Shown here piece by piece: positions 31,589 through 42,300 of a DNA stretch of 64,000 bases (its first letter is position 1; the number at the start of each line of letters is the position of its first letter). Both the position numbers and the translations under genes were made by a program. The DNA comes from an uncultured Oscillospiraceae bacterium (lineage in GTDB: Bacteria > Bacillota > Clostridia > Oscillospirales > Oscillospiraceae). The stretch covers positions 20,374 to 84,373 of the forward strand of contig CAKTQE010000004.1 in assembly GCA_934593275.1 (NCBI GenBank), given 5' to 3'. The notes beneath the pieces are model-generated. The model worked only from the letters and a program-made list of their open reading frames with translations. It made no database searches and was not told the origin of the DNA.

Positions 31589-32137
31589 TTGCAATACGAA
31601 AAAGAAATGATCTTAAAGGACGGCGCAAAATGCTTTCTTCGCGGAGCGTGTGAAGCTGATGCCGCCGAAGTACTCCGCACTTTTAATCTCACGCATACAG
31701 AAACAGAGTATCTTCTGACCTATCCGGAGGAAAATTCGTTTACCGTCCAAGAGGAAGCAAAATTTTTGAAGGCGCACAGCGAAAGCAAAAATGCCATTGA
31801 AATTGCGGCGTTCGTTGACGGCAGAATCGCCGGAACAGCGGGCATTGATCCGATCGGTGACAAGGAAAAGCTTCGCCACCGCGCAGACTTCGGCATCGCT
31901 GTTGAAAAAGCCTACTGGGGGCGCGGCATTGGGAAAGCCCTGACGCTTGCGTGCATCGAATGTGCGAGGCATGCGGGTTATTTGCAAATTGAGTTGGAAG
32001 TCGTAGCGGAGAACGCATCTGCTGTCCGACTGTATGAATCGGTCGGATTTCGGGAGTATGGTCGCAATCCCAAAGGCTTCCGTGCAAGAAGCGGCTGGCA
32101 GACGCTTGTTCTTATGAGGCTAGAACTCGATTCTTAA
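31589..32137 (+). CDS. GNAT-family N-acetyltransferase
   Basis: 182 residues starting at TTG 9 bp after AGGAGG (31575-31580). GNAT motif A is clear: FGIAVEKAYWGRGIGKALTL with the R-G-x-G-x-A acetyl-CoA loop; motif B ASAVRLYESVGFREYG follows. The length and N-terminal ILKDGAKCFLRGA..EADA..LR match the RimJ/RimL-like small-molecule acetyltransferases. Substrate unknown. It appears complete and separately translated, 63 bp after the YoaP-like gene. Confidence 0.9.
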   Translation: MQYEKEMILKDGAKCFLRGACEADAAEVLRTFNLTHTETEYLLTYPEENSFTVQEEAKFLKAHSESKNAIEIAAFVDGRIAGTAGIDPIGDKEKLRHRADFGIAVEKAYWGRGIGKALTLACIECARHAGYLQIELEVVAENASAVRLYESVGFREYGRNPKGFRARSGWQTLVLMRLELDS

Positions 32138-32258
32138 CCAAGGCTTTAATCAACCAATAAAGCTATTGGCTGTGTGTTGCTGAGTGGTGAGCTTGTTATG
32201 TTCTATGCGTTCGCTGCGAAAAGGCAAGGAAAGTCGAGAGATCATTCTCCCAACACGG

Positions 32259-32264
32259 TATAAT
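32259..32264 (+). promoter_or_regulatory. -10 box of the AraC-type gene
   Basis: A consensus TATAAT 24 bp before the start codon. No good -35 at 17 bp; TCGAGA (32234-32239) at 19 bp is weak, which may reflect an activator-dependent promoter. Confidence 0.5.
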
Positions 32265-32287
32265 GTCTCTGTAAGGAGTTGAGAAGG

Positions 32288-33172
32288 ATGACGGAACAAG
32301 TATTGGCTGTCCAACGGATGCAGGACTACATTGAAAAGAACAAAACAGAGGAGATCAGCTTGTCCGATCTTGCGCGGGCATCACTGTTTTCCCCTTGGTA
32401 TGCCTATCGTCTGTTCCGGGACTGCCTTGGTCTGACACCGACCGAGTATATCCGTAAATACCGGCTCACACAGGCGGCAAAAGAGCTACAGAGCGGAGAT
32501 GTCAAAGTCATCGACGCGGCCTACGATGCCGGGTTTACCAATGTGGATACTTTCACGCGGGCATTTTACCGGGAGTTCGGGCTGAATCCGAGCGACTATA
32601 TGAAAAATCCCGTTCCTATTCCGTTCTTCATTCCTTACGGCGCAAAATATCGTGAACTGAGAAAGGAGAACATCGACGTGTCCAACATTCAACCGATTTT
32701 CATACAGGTCATCCGCAAGCCGGAACGTCTGTGTATCATCAAACGCGGCAGGCAGGCGGCAGACTATTTCCCCTACTGCGAGGAAGTCAGCTGCGATGTG
32801 TGGGGCATCCTTATGAGCATGAAGTCACTCTGCGGAGAGCCGGTTTCCATGTGGCTGCCCGAAAAGTACAAAAAGCCGGACACCTCTACCTATGTGCAGG
32901 GCGTGGAAGTCGAAACCGATTATATGGGGATGATCCCAGAGGGATTCGACACCATTCATCTGCCTGAGGCGGAATATCTGATGTTTCAGGGTCAGCCCTT
33001 CCGGGAGGAAGATTACTGCGAAGCCATCCGCACCGTGCAGGCGGCGATGGACAGCTATGATCCGTCCGTCGTCGGCTACCGCTGGGACGACGAGAACCCG
33101 CGCATCCAGCTTGAACCCCGTGGCGGGCGCGGCTATATCGAGCTGCGAGCAGTCAGGAGGATTCAAAAATGA
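32288..33172 (+). CDS. AraC-type regulator with GyrI-like effector domain
   Basis: 294 residues from the ATG at 32288 (AAGGAG 9 bp upstream). The N-terminal 100 residues are a two-HTH AraC domain: ISLSDLARASLFSPWYAYRL and, for the second, IDAAYDAGFTNVDTFTRAFY then FGLNPSDY. The C-terminal part (about 135-290) is a GyrI-like/AraC_E_bind effector domain, beginning with an IFIQVIRKPERLCIIKR strand and ending with the WDDENPRIQLEPRGGRGYIE strand region. This Rob/SoxS-like layout usually senses small hydrophobic compounds and activates efflux or resistance genes. Its target is not evident. It is the last island gene before the right-hand repeat. Confidence 0.92.
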   Translation: MTEQVLAVQRMQDYIEKNKTEEISLSDLARASLFSPWYAYRLFRDCLGLTPTEYIRKYRLTQAAKELQSGDVKVIDAAYDAGFTNVDTFTRAFYREFGLNPSDYMKNPVPIPFFIPYGAKYRELRKENIDVSNIQPIFIQVIRKPERLCIIKRGRQAADYFPYCEEVSCDVWGILMSMKSLCGEPVSMWLPEKYKKPDTSTYVQGVEVETDYMGMIPEGFDTIHLPEAEYLMFQGQPFREEDYCEAIRTVQAAMDSYDPSVVGYRWDDENPRIQLEPRGGRGYIELRAVRRIQK

Positions 33173-33186
33173 GCGAAGCGATTTTT

Positions 33187-33273
33187 GACTTTGCTTCGCA
33201 AAGTCAGCAATCGTTTCCTGTCACTCGGGGGTACGTTCGTTCTTTCTCCACCGTAATTCGAACCCATCTAAAT
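33187..33273. repeat. right copy of the 87-bp island-flanking repeat
   Basis: Pairs with 26006-26092 (8 mismatches over 87 bp). It has the same GACTTTGC/GCAAAGTC hairpin (33187-33205) and CGTTTCCTGTCACTCGG (33212-33228), a diverged copy of the tRNA-Pro 3' end. Confidence 0.85.
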
Positions 33274-33276
33274 ATT

Positions 33277-33308
33277 CTGCCCCAACCTCCTTGCGGAGGT
33301 TGGGGCAG
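33277..33308 (-). terminator. hairpin downstream of the giant gene
   Basis: A perfect 14-bp stem CTGCCCCAACCTCC / GGAGGTTGGGGCAG with a 4-nt loop, 28 bp past the stop of the giant gene. The T tract is poor (AATATTT), so it may be a terminator or a 3'-end stabiliser; it is also usable by the island side. Confidence 0.65.
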
Positions 33309-33336
33309 TTTGCTTGGTTGTTGCTGAAGAGAAGCC

Positions 33337-36300
33337 TTACGGTCTGTCTAAGGGGGCTGTGAGGGCTGCGCTGCAGATTTCCTCGGAGGGCACCGTCAGG
33401 GGGGTCTCGTCCAGTTCGGCACTGAGGGGGATCTCCTGGTTTTCGGGGTCCAGGGTGATGAGGTAGTCCCCGTCTGGCAGTGCTTCCAGGTGGATCAGGA
33501 CTGCGCTGTTTCCTACACGGAACAGGAGCCATCTGTAGCCCTGGGATGTCATGGACTGGATGGTTGCCCGGTTCAGGTGCAGATGTCGCAGGCTGTGGGT
33601 CAGGGTGATGCCGTCGGCTTCCAATGCCCAGATGTAGAGGACATCGCCTTGAATTTCTTCCAATCTCTGTCCAGTGACGGTAACGCTGCGGGTACCCCAT
33701 ACCTCTTTCAGTGTGAGGGTCTCCCCTGCCAGGGTTTCGGGACGAAGTCTTGCAAAGCCATAGGGCATGAATCGGAAGTCTCTGTCGCTGACGATGTTTC
33801 CAAATCCACGGATGAGGGCCTGCATGGCAACGCTGTAAATATTCCGTACAAAGATGCTGCCAAACCTGCTGTGAATATGGACATCGCCGGGTACACGGAT
33901 GATGAGAGGTTTCTTTTCAGAGCCAATATCGCCCAGTGCGTCCAGTTCCAGAGTTCCTGCTGTGATGTGTTCCGGAACACCGTCTCCGGCTCCTATGCCG
34001 CCATTTACATCGATGTCTACACGGTCGCCCTGAATATGGTCGATAATCACATCTTTCAGGAAGTCCAGATACACTTCCACACCCTTTGCGGAAACCCGGT
34101 CCGTATCCACCACCAGATGGTGTTCTTCCTGCCCGATGGAGCTGCCTGTCCCGGCGGTCAGGTGCAGGGTACCCGCTGTGATGTTTGCGGTTCCCTCCGG
34201 AACGGTCCCTGCCGTCAGGTGGCCGCCGGCTTTCACGTTGACCAGGCCGTTGGCGGTCAAATCCCCGATTTTAAGGTCTCCGGCATTATTCACAGTGATG
34301 TTCTCTGCCGCCATGCCGGAAATACCGTCCACATCGGTCCGCACATCCAGGCTGCCGCCCAGTGCGTTGGCTTCCAGGTGGGAGCCGCCCAGCACGGAGT
34401 CGGAAGTGATGCCGCCGGTGCTGTCCAGACGGAGATCCGCGTTCTCAGGATTTTGTACCTCGCCCAGGTGCATGTCGCCCTGCTCCGACAGGTTTATATT
34501 GCCGCCGGATTTCAGGTTGGTTTTTCCGCCTACCTGGGTATCCAGGGCGTTGTCCTCTTCACCGATGCTGCCTCCCGCGTTCAGGGTCAGGTCGCCGCCT
34601 GTTTGCACCGAGGGTGGCGTATTTCTGGCGTTTTCCAGAGCCTTATCCGCATCCGTCTGGGCCTTTTGGGCCTCATCCAGAAGTTTCTGGGCTTTCTGGG
34701 CCGCCGCATCCGCCAAAGCACGCTGGTCTTCCGCATTCTTCTGGGCCTGGTCTGCCAGAGCCTGGCTTGCATCCCGGAGCTTGCGCAGGTTTTCCAGCTG
34801 ATTTTGAAGGTCCGTAACATCAGCCTTGGGGTCTGCTGCCAGAGTGTCCTTCAGCTTCTTCTCGGCTTCTTCAACCCGCTTCTGGGCCTGGTCTGCCAGG
34901 GCCTGTTTTTGGGCCGCGGTCTGTTCCAGAGAGGAGGCGTATTGATCCCTTACAGTGGCCTCTGCCTGGGCGGCATCTGCCAGATTCTTGGCGTCGTTCG
35001 CTTTCTTCTGGCTGTCTGCCGCCTCCGCTGTGGCGTTGCCGTTGGCATCGGTTATGCTGCCCGGAGCGGTAAGAACGGTATCTGTTCCGGAAACCACCCG
35101 GTCAATGGTCAGGTCGCCGGTGATTTCCTCCAGGTCTATGCGGTCCTTGGCGGTGGCCGTCAGCGTACCGGAGCCGGTATTGCCACTGGCGGTATCCACC
35201 CGCAAGGGGTCTTCGGGGGAGCCGATGCTGCCGCCTGCGGAAAGGATGATATGATCCGCGGAAACCAAGGAACTGTCCTCTGCGCCCAGAATGTCTCCCA
35301 CCGCGCGGAGTTCTGCTGTGCCGCCTGCCGTAACCGTACCCACCGGCATATCGCCGCTGCCATTGGCACTGGCTGCCGTGTTGTCAACGGTCAGGTTGCA
35401 GTCTGCCTCAATGTTCAGCTTGCCATTCTGGGTGTCAGCCGTTACATAGAGGTCTTCCTGGGTCTTGAGGTTTACGTCCGCTTCCGCCGAGGCCGTCAGA
35501 TGGTCTGCGATTTTCACCGTAATAGGTGCCTGTTCCGTGCCGATTTGGGCATCCGTCGAATGGAGGGTGCCGGTGGTACCCCGGATGTTGGGCGTACCCG
35601 CTGCCTTTTGCTCCGGCGTCCGGGTATCGGCAAGGATACCGGGGGCCTGGACGGAAACATGGTCCGCTGCCGTCAGGCTGCCAAGGCCCATATTGCCGGT
35701 CTGTTCCGCCACATAGATGTTGCCGGTCTGCGCATTGGCATCCAGCCGCTTGGCAACGCTCAGGTCATCCAGCCGTACCCAGTCGTAAACCAGGTCCACA
35801 TCCATGGTCCATACAAAGCGTTTCTGGCCCTGTTCGTCCACAGAAATCTCACCGTGGACCTTTTGGGTACCGGGAAGGACATTGACCACCACGCCGGGGG
35901 CTTCTTCCACCTGTTCTGTGATTATGGGCTTGTCCTGGGTGCCGATGCTGCCGCTGGCATTCAGACGGATGTTTTCGCCGGTGATATGGGGTCCGTCTCC
36001 CGCGGCAAGGATGCTGCCGCTTTGTACATCCAGATATACATCTCCCCGCTCGGATTTGATGTTTTCGGCGGTGAGGTTGCTGGTGCCGGTAACGGCCAGG
36101 TAAATATCTCCGTCATTGTAAAGGGAGGTCACGCCTGTGCTGACACCGATTTCCCCATGGAACGCGCGGGGTTCTGTTTCGCCGGTATCCTGAGAGGTGG
36201 GTGTTTCATGCTCCCGAATGGCTTTCTGGAACAGTTCTTCCCATTCCTCATCCGTCAGCAGTTCTCCAATGAGCCGGTCCAGGTTTTCAATAGGCTGTTT

Positions 36301-39300
36301 GTCGGTTTTGCCGCCGGTTTGGATGTCCAGCAGTTGTGCCAGGAATTTCTGCTGTTCTTCGGCATTCGTTGTTTTCAGAGCGGTGTAGATGGCATCCACG
36401 GCACCGGAACCCTGTTGCAGAATGGCTTTCATGGTCGATTCCGCATGGTTGGGGTTCAGGAGGCTCTGCTTTTGCTCCTGAGAAAGACCGTTGAGCATTC
36501 CCAGGTTTTGCAGCAGCTCTTCCCGCTTCTGGTCCCCCAGAATGCCCGCCAGGGCCTTGCTGTCCAGCTCTGCGCCGATCATGGACTTGACCGCCGTACC
36601 GTCCAGAATGTCCTCCAGCTTGCGGCCACCTACTGTGAAGCGGTGGGCCAGGTCTGCGGATTCTGGCAGTTTAAAGGTGGTTTCTGCCGTCTCGGTGGAG
36701 ATGTTCTTCAGGTAGTCGCCAACCAGGCCTTCTTTTCCGGTTTCGGGGTCTCGGCCGGGGAACTCATTGACCTTGGGGTTATCCCGGGTGGTGATGCAGT
36801 AGCCATCCAGCAGCCGCTCATCCTGGGTCATCCACATGGGTTTCATGGTCTGCTCCTGTGCCACGATCAGCTCCAGGACATCCACATAGAGGTCGCCTAC
36901 CTTGGGAAGCTTCATGGTCAGCTCCGCGGGGATATCCACCACCAGCCAATTGTCCTTGGTTCCCACGCTGCCGGCACTGAGGCTGAACAGCGCGTTGGTG
37001 TTGTTATCCGTATCCGCATACTTTACGAATGCCCGGTTTCCGTAGCCCTGTTCATAGGTTTCAAAGCTGGTGCCGCCCTGGGTCCTCATGCCAAAGGTGC
37101 CGCCTACGGAAACGGTGTTTTTGCTTCCCTCCGACATCCAGTCGTCAAAGCGCATATCCGCTCCCGCCTGGAAGTCCGTGGTGGTTTGCCAGGTCCGCAG
37201 CTTGGTCAGAGTCACGCTGCCGGTCTCCGCCTGGGCCTTGAGGGTTCCGCCGGTGACGGTCATGTTGCCGCCCACGGTCAGATCCTTGTGGGCCGTCAGC
37301 TGGGCCTCGCTGTCTGCCAGGGTCACATTGCCCTTGGTTTCAATGCTGCCGGTGCTGCTGGTCTCCCTCAGGGTGCTGCCGGTGACCGCTTGGTCGCCGC
37401 CGACTGTGATGTTGCCCTTGGCATCCTTGGTGACGGTGCTGTCGCCGGTAATGGTTTCGTCGCCGCCTACAGTGATGTGGCCCTTGGCGGTCTTGGTGAC
37501 TTCGCTGCCGGAGATGGTTTCATTTCTGGTGACTGCAATGCCGCCCTCGGTGCTGGTCTCTGCCAGGGTGCTGCCGGTGACTGTCTGGTCGCCGCCTACG
37601 GTGATGTCGCCCTCGGCGGTCTTGGTGACCTTGCTGTCGGTGACGGTTTCGTTGCCGCCCACTGCAATGGAGCCGCCGGTGCTGGTCTCCGTCAGGGTGC
37701 TGCCGGTGACCTCTCGGTTGCCGTCGACTGTGATGTTGCCCTTGGCCTTCTTGGTGACGGTGCTGCCGCCGGTGACGGTTTCGTTGCCGGTCACGTGGAT
37801 GGTTCCGGCATCAATGTCCACTGTGCCGCCATTGGTGACTGTCAGAGCTTCGGTCTTGACGGTTCCCGGTGCTTGCACCTGCAAGGTGCTGCCCGGGTCT
37901 GTGACCGTGATGGTCTTGAGCTCCACGTTGCCGGGGCTGGTTGCTGTTTTCCTGTTGGTTCGGATAGAAGCTTTGCCTCCGTTAAGCACGGTCAGGGTCT
38001 TGTCCGCTGCGGTCACGCTGCCGTCTGCCGTTTCCAGCTTCCAGGTCACACCGTCAACCACAATGTTGCCATCCAGGCTGGTGTCGCCCTGGTCGATGTA
38101 AACATAGGTATCCTTAACGATGACTTGCTCCATATCCTGGTTCAGGAACTCAACTTCCTTGGCCTGGATGTTCAGCGGCTTGTCTTCCGTACCGATGGAG
38201 CCTTTGCCGCCGGCAGAGATGATGGTGGCTTTCTCCTTTGCTATCACACAGGGGGCCTTGGGGTCATCATTGCCATTGAACAGGGAGCCATTGGGGTCAT
38301 TGACACGGATCTCTACATTTTTTCCGGCGGTAATGTTCTTGACCGTATAGTCGGTGCCGCTTTCCACTGTAGGAATCTTCTGTGTTGCCGGTGCGTCCAC
38401 CATGACCACGGAGCCATCGGAACCGGCCTTGACATAGGCGGGGTTGCCGTCTTTGTCATAGGTGGCAAACTCCATGAATGTGATTTCTTTCAGGTCGTCC
38501 TGCGCCGGTCCCTTGTAAATCCGAAGTTCAACATTTCGTTGTGCCTTGGAATCATAGTAGAAAACCGTGATCACGCCGTCCTTGTTGACCTGAATCTTGT
38601 CCTTGAAAATCGGCTTCCAGCCGTCTTCTCCGTTTTCGGAATAGTAGAAAGTGCCGTCATACCGCCAATTGCCGGTGTTGCTGATTGTGTTGATGTCGTG
38701 GGCAATGTGGTCTGTCAGCCGTTCCAGGGTGATGTTCTGTCCTTTTAGGACAGTGATCTTGGGGCCTTGGTTCAGCGTAGGCGGAACCTTATAGAGGATA
38801 TCCAGGGTCTCCGCTTCCGTCATGGTGTCGTCAGTTGCGGCGCAGTAGAACCGGCCCTGACGGTTCATCACATAGACATGGTTCTGGCTGTCCACATAGA
38901 TGGTCTCGCCGTTTTCGTTGACACCGGTCAGGTTTTTGCTTACCGCCAGCTTGCCCAGTTCTTCCGCAATAAGCTTTGTGGAGGTGTAGACCTTGCCGTC
39001 AAACTTGGAGGCAAAGTCCCCCTTGATATTGACGATCAGGCCGCTCTTGGTCAGGTACATGGACTCGGTAACCTGGTAGGCATCGCTGCCGTTCACCACG
39101 GCGTTTTTCGGAAGATGGGTGGTGTTCAGGCCGATATCTGCGATTTTTCCGGTAAAGGTGATGGTATCGCCCGCACTTCCAAACCGCAGCACCAGAACCT
39201 GAGAATTCTGATCCTGGCTCTGCCGGGTGGGATCGATGAAGTTCTCCCGGGAGTTCATGTCGACCCGCACCCATTTTGAGCTTGCCGTAAAGGTCGCTAC

Positions 39301-42300
39301 ATGGTACGTTTCGGTCCATTCCTTGACCTGCGCTTGCGCTGTGTAGCCGTAGCCATTCGGAACAGTTCCATACTGTTGGCCATCTGCGTAAACCAGCTGG
39401 TAGGTTTTCTTGATGCCTTCCAATTTACACAGAATCTCATACTCCTGGCACTCTTTTCCATCCGTGTAGTAGAGTTTCAGCCGTTTGTCTTTCTGCCAGT
39501 TGTCAAACTCCGTCTTATTCGCCAGCAAGTACCGTTCATTCGTTCCATCCCGCTGGGTCAGAGGTTGCGTCGTGCTGTCAGAATCACCTTCCGGCTTGTA
39601 GTTCAGGAAAACATTACCGGTAAGCACCCAGTTGATGGGGGTATCCGCGCAAAGAGTGTAAAGTGCAGTGCCATTTGTGTCAGTACCTGTCTGCTTGTAG
39701 AAAGTATATACCGTTGTATTGTTTCCTACAGTGGTCTTCCGGTAGTAGGGAATCGACTGGTCCTTTGTAAAGGCTTCAAAGCTTCCTTGGACGGATACGG
39801 TCTTCTCGGTGCCATCATTCTGTTTCTCCACAACAGAGATGGTGGCTGTGGTCTGATTGCCCTTTTCATAGCGGGTTCCATCGTTATCCTGCCAGTAGCC
39901 TTCATCTGCGCCCTTTTCCGGTGCGATGTCCGGTCTTTGCTTTTCTTTCATGATGGAAACCTGGTTGCCGGAAACCGCCACATACAGGATGTACTCCACG
40001 TCATCCGTTTTGCCGGTGTCTTGACCGTTCTCCAGAATCGGCTCCTGGAACTTGTAGGGGTGGTAGACGATGTTGCCGTCCTCGTCCATCATGCCAAGCC
40101 GGTAATACTTTACATTGTTGATTACCATATCCGGCTGTTTGTTGTCAAAGCAGGCAACTCCTGTATCTCTGCCATATTTTACTTCCTGGCCGTTCAGCAG
40201 GAGCTTGCTATAGCCCAGGGCTTCCTGATGGGAGTCTACCTTTTGTTCCACATTGACAGGGTGTGCCTTCTTGCTGTCCAGATCGTCCATATAGTAGACG
40301 TTATTGTTTTCGTCCTTGAACTCATAGAAGTAGACGGTCTTTTGGGGATCATCGGGGTCTGGTGCTGTGAAGCGGACACCGTTGAACTGGCTTTCGTTGG
40401 AAATCGAGGCGGAAACCTCCTCCAGTTTGTAATACTGAACCACAACGGATTTCTGCATGGCCTGGAATGTTCTGTTTGTCCAGGCGTAGTGGGGTCTCCA
40501 GGTCACATGCCGGATCTGGGTAATGCCAAAAGTATTGTTGGCAAAGTTGGCATCCAACGTGATGTCTGTACCCGTCACTTCTACCTGACTCTGGACCTGG
40601 GTCACATACGCCGCATTCCAGAAGATGTGATACAGCTGGGAAGTGGGGTCCGTGACTGTTACGCCGTAAACCGTCTCAGAAACGCTGAGTTTTTGTCCGT
40701 TTACATAGTAGCCAAAGCCTTTGTTCTCCCGTTTGACTGTAACAGTCAAATTGGTACCCAGGAAGTTGTCGAAAGTAAAGTCGGTGCCATTGGCCTCAAT
40801 TCTGACCTTATCCAGATAATGCGAATTCTTTGCCAAGAGGGCATTGCCCTTGGTGCGAGCATCCCGGTAGTAGTTGTTGTGCATTTCCACCGCACCGTTA
40901 TCAATCATCAGGTAGCCGCCATCGAATTTTTCCTTATGGTCTACCCGCTGCTCGGTAACGGGACTCAAGGCATAGAACTTTACAGAATCCCCGTCCCGCT
41001 CTACCAGATAGTAAACGGTTCTGTCTTCCGCGCTGCCGCTGCTCAGGACATTCTCAAAGCTGGGATACAGACCCTCTACATAGTAGTATTGTTTGCCATT
41101 GGAGGCAAGCTCTGTAGCCTCTACCAACTTTGTTTCCCATTCGATCTGCTTGCCGCCTACGTTTTTGGTCAGGCGGATGGTCATGCCGTCAAACAGGCCC
41201 ACGGTTTCCAGCCACTGCCGGGTCACGACCTGGGTCAGGACTTCAAAGGACGCATCCTCCTCTACGGTCAAACGCCCGGTGAGCAAGTCGATGGAAATAC
41301 CGCCGCTGAGCTTGATTTGCTGAACCTTGCCATCCGGCCCGTAGATAAACTGGTAGTTCCCCACGTTGGAGGTAATGCCGTTTTCCACGATCCGGGCAAT
41401 GTTGCCGTTTTTGTCCGCATAGATCAGCGACCCATTGGGCAACTGGTAAAGGTACAGGTCCTCTGCCGGGTCGTAAGCCGTCAGGTACCGTTCCAGCATG
41501 TCCATGCCTTGGATGATGTAGTTATTTGCCAAGTCGACCTGGCTGCCGACCACATAATCCAGGGTCTCAGGAACGGGAATGGTAACGGTGGTGGTGCCTA
41601 CTACCCAGTAAATCTTTCTGCCCTTTTCCAGGCTCAGGTAGACATTCCCCTGGGCAGATTGGATATTGCTCAGTTCCACCTGGATGTCCTGGCCGGTAGG
41701 CTGGGGATCATCAGGAAGTTCTGTTACCCATTCGATACCCAGACCCGTTACAGACATGTAAATGTCCTGCAAGGCGGATACCTGGACACGACCCACTGCC
41801 GTACCCTGAGAGAAAATCCAGGGGCTGAACTTTTCGGAGCTGCTGCCCACCGAGGCCGCGCCGCTGACCACCAGGGTACGCGCCCACAGAGGGCTGATGG
41901 CACCCGCCGCAGACCCGACTTGGGAAACAGCCGTCAGCGCGCCGCCGGTCTCCCCGGTCCAGGTGATGGTTGCCGTGCCGTTGTAAACCGGGATCAGGCC
42001 CGTAAGCCGTACACCGCCGGTTCCGGAGCTGGTGACCGTGAATTCCGGGGCGTATTGCGTATGCTTAAGCGTATACGCAGTGGAACGACTGCCGTTAATA
42101 AACACCTTGGGATTTACAAAGCCGGTATTGACATAGGTCATGGACTTGAAAATCAAATCCATATTCGTGCTATTGGTGACCGTCAGGGCCGGGAGCATGG
42201 ATTGGTCGTAAACGGTCAGGCCGGTAACGCTGCCGTAGAGGTAGGCGTAACCTGGCAGATAGTTTGCGATATTGCCAAAGGTCAGGGTCGAACCTGCCTC

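Larger units (their letters stand above)
26006..33273. mobile_element. degraded genomic island beside tRNA-Pro
   Basis: The interval is bounded by the two 87-bp direct repeats, each containing the 3' end of the adjacent tRNA-Pro gene, the usual signature of site-specific integration. Inside are remnants of an integrative element (a ParM-like start fused to a serine-recombinase tail, an FtsX fragment, a truncated Cys-rich KTR protein) and small accessory genes, all on the plus strand from 27251. No intact integrase, relaxase or replication gene remains, so it is probably immobile. The base composition of the cargo is more AT-rich by eye than the purine genes and the giant gene. Confidence 0.65.

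Noticed and set aside
31526..31600. Possible cassette recombination site in the gap between the YoaP-like and GNAT genes
   Set aside because: Only a short GCATGC-centred dyad is present; no attC-like pairing of conserved ends and no integron integrase in the window.
37215..37795. Regularly spaced repeats that might suggest a CRISPR array
   Set aside because: The repeats are coding, in frame, imperfect and without unique spacers; no cas genes are nearby.
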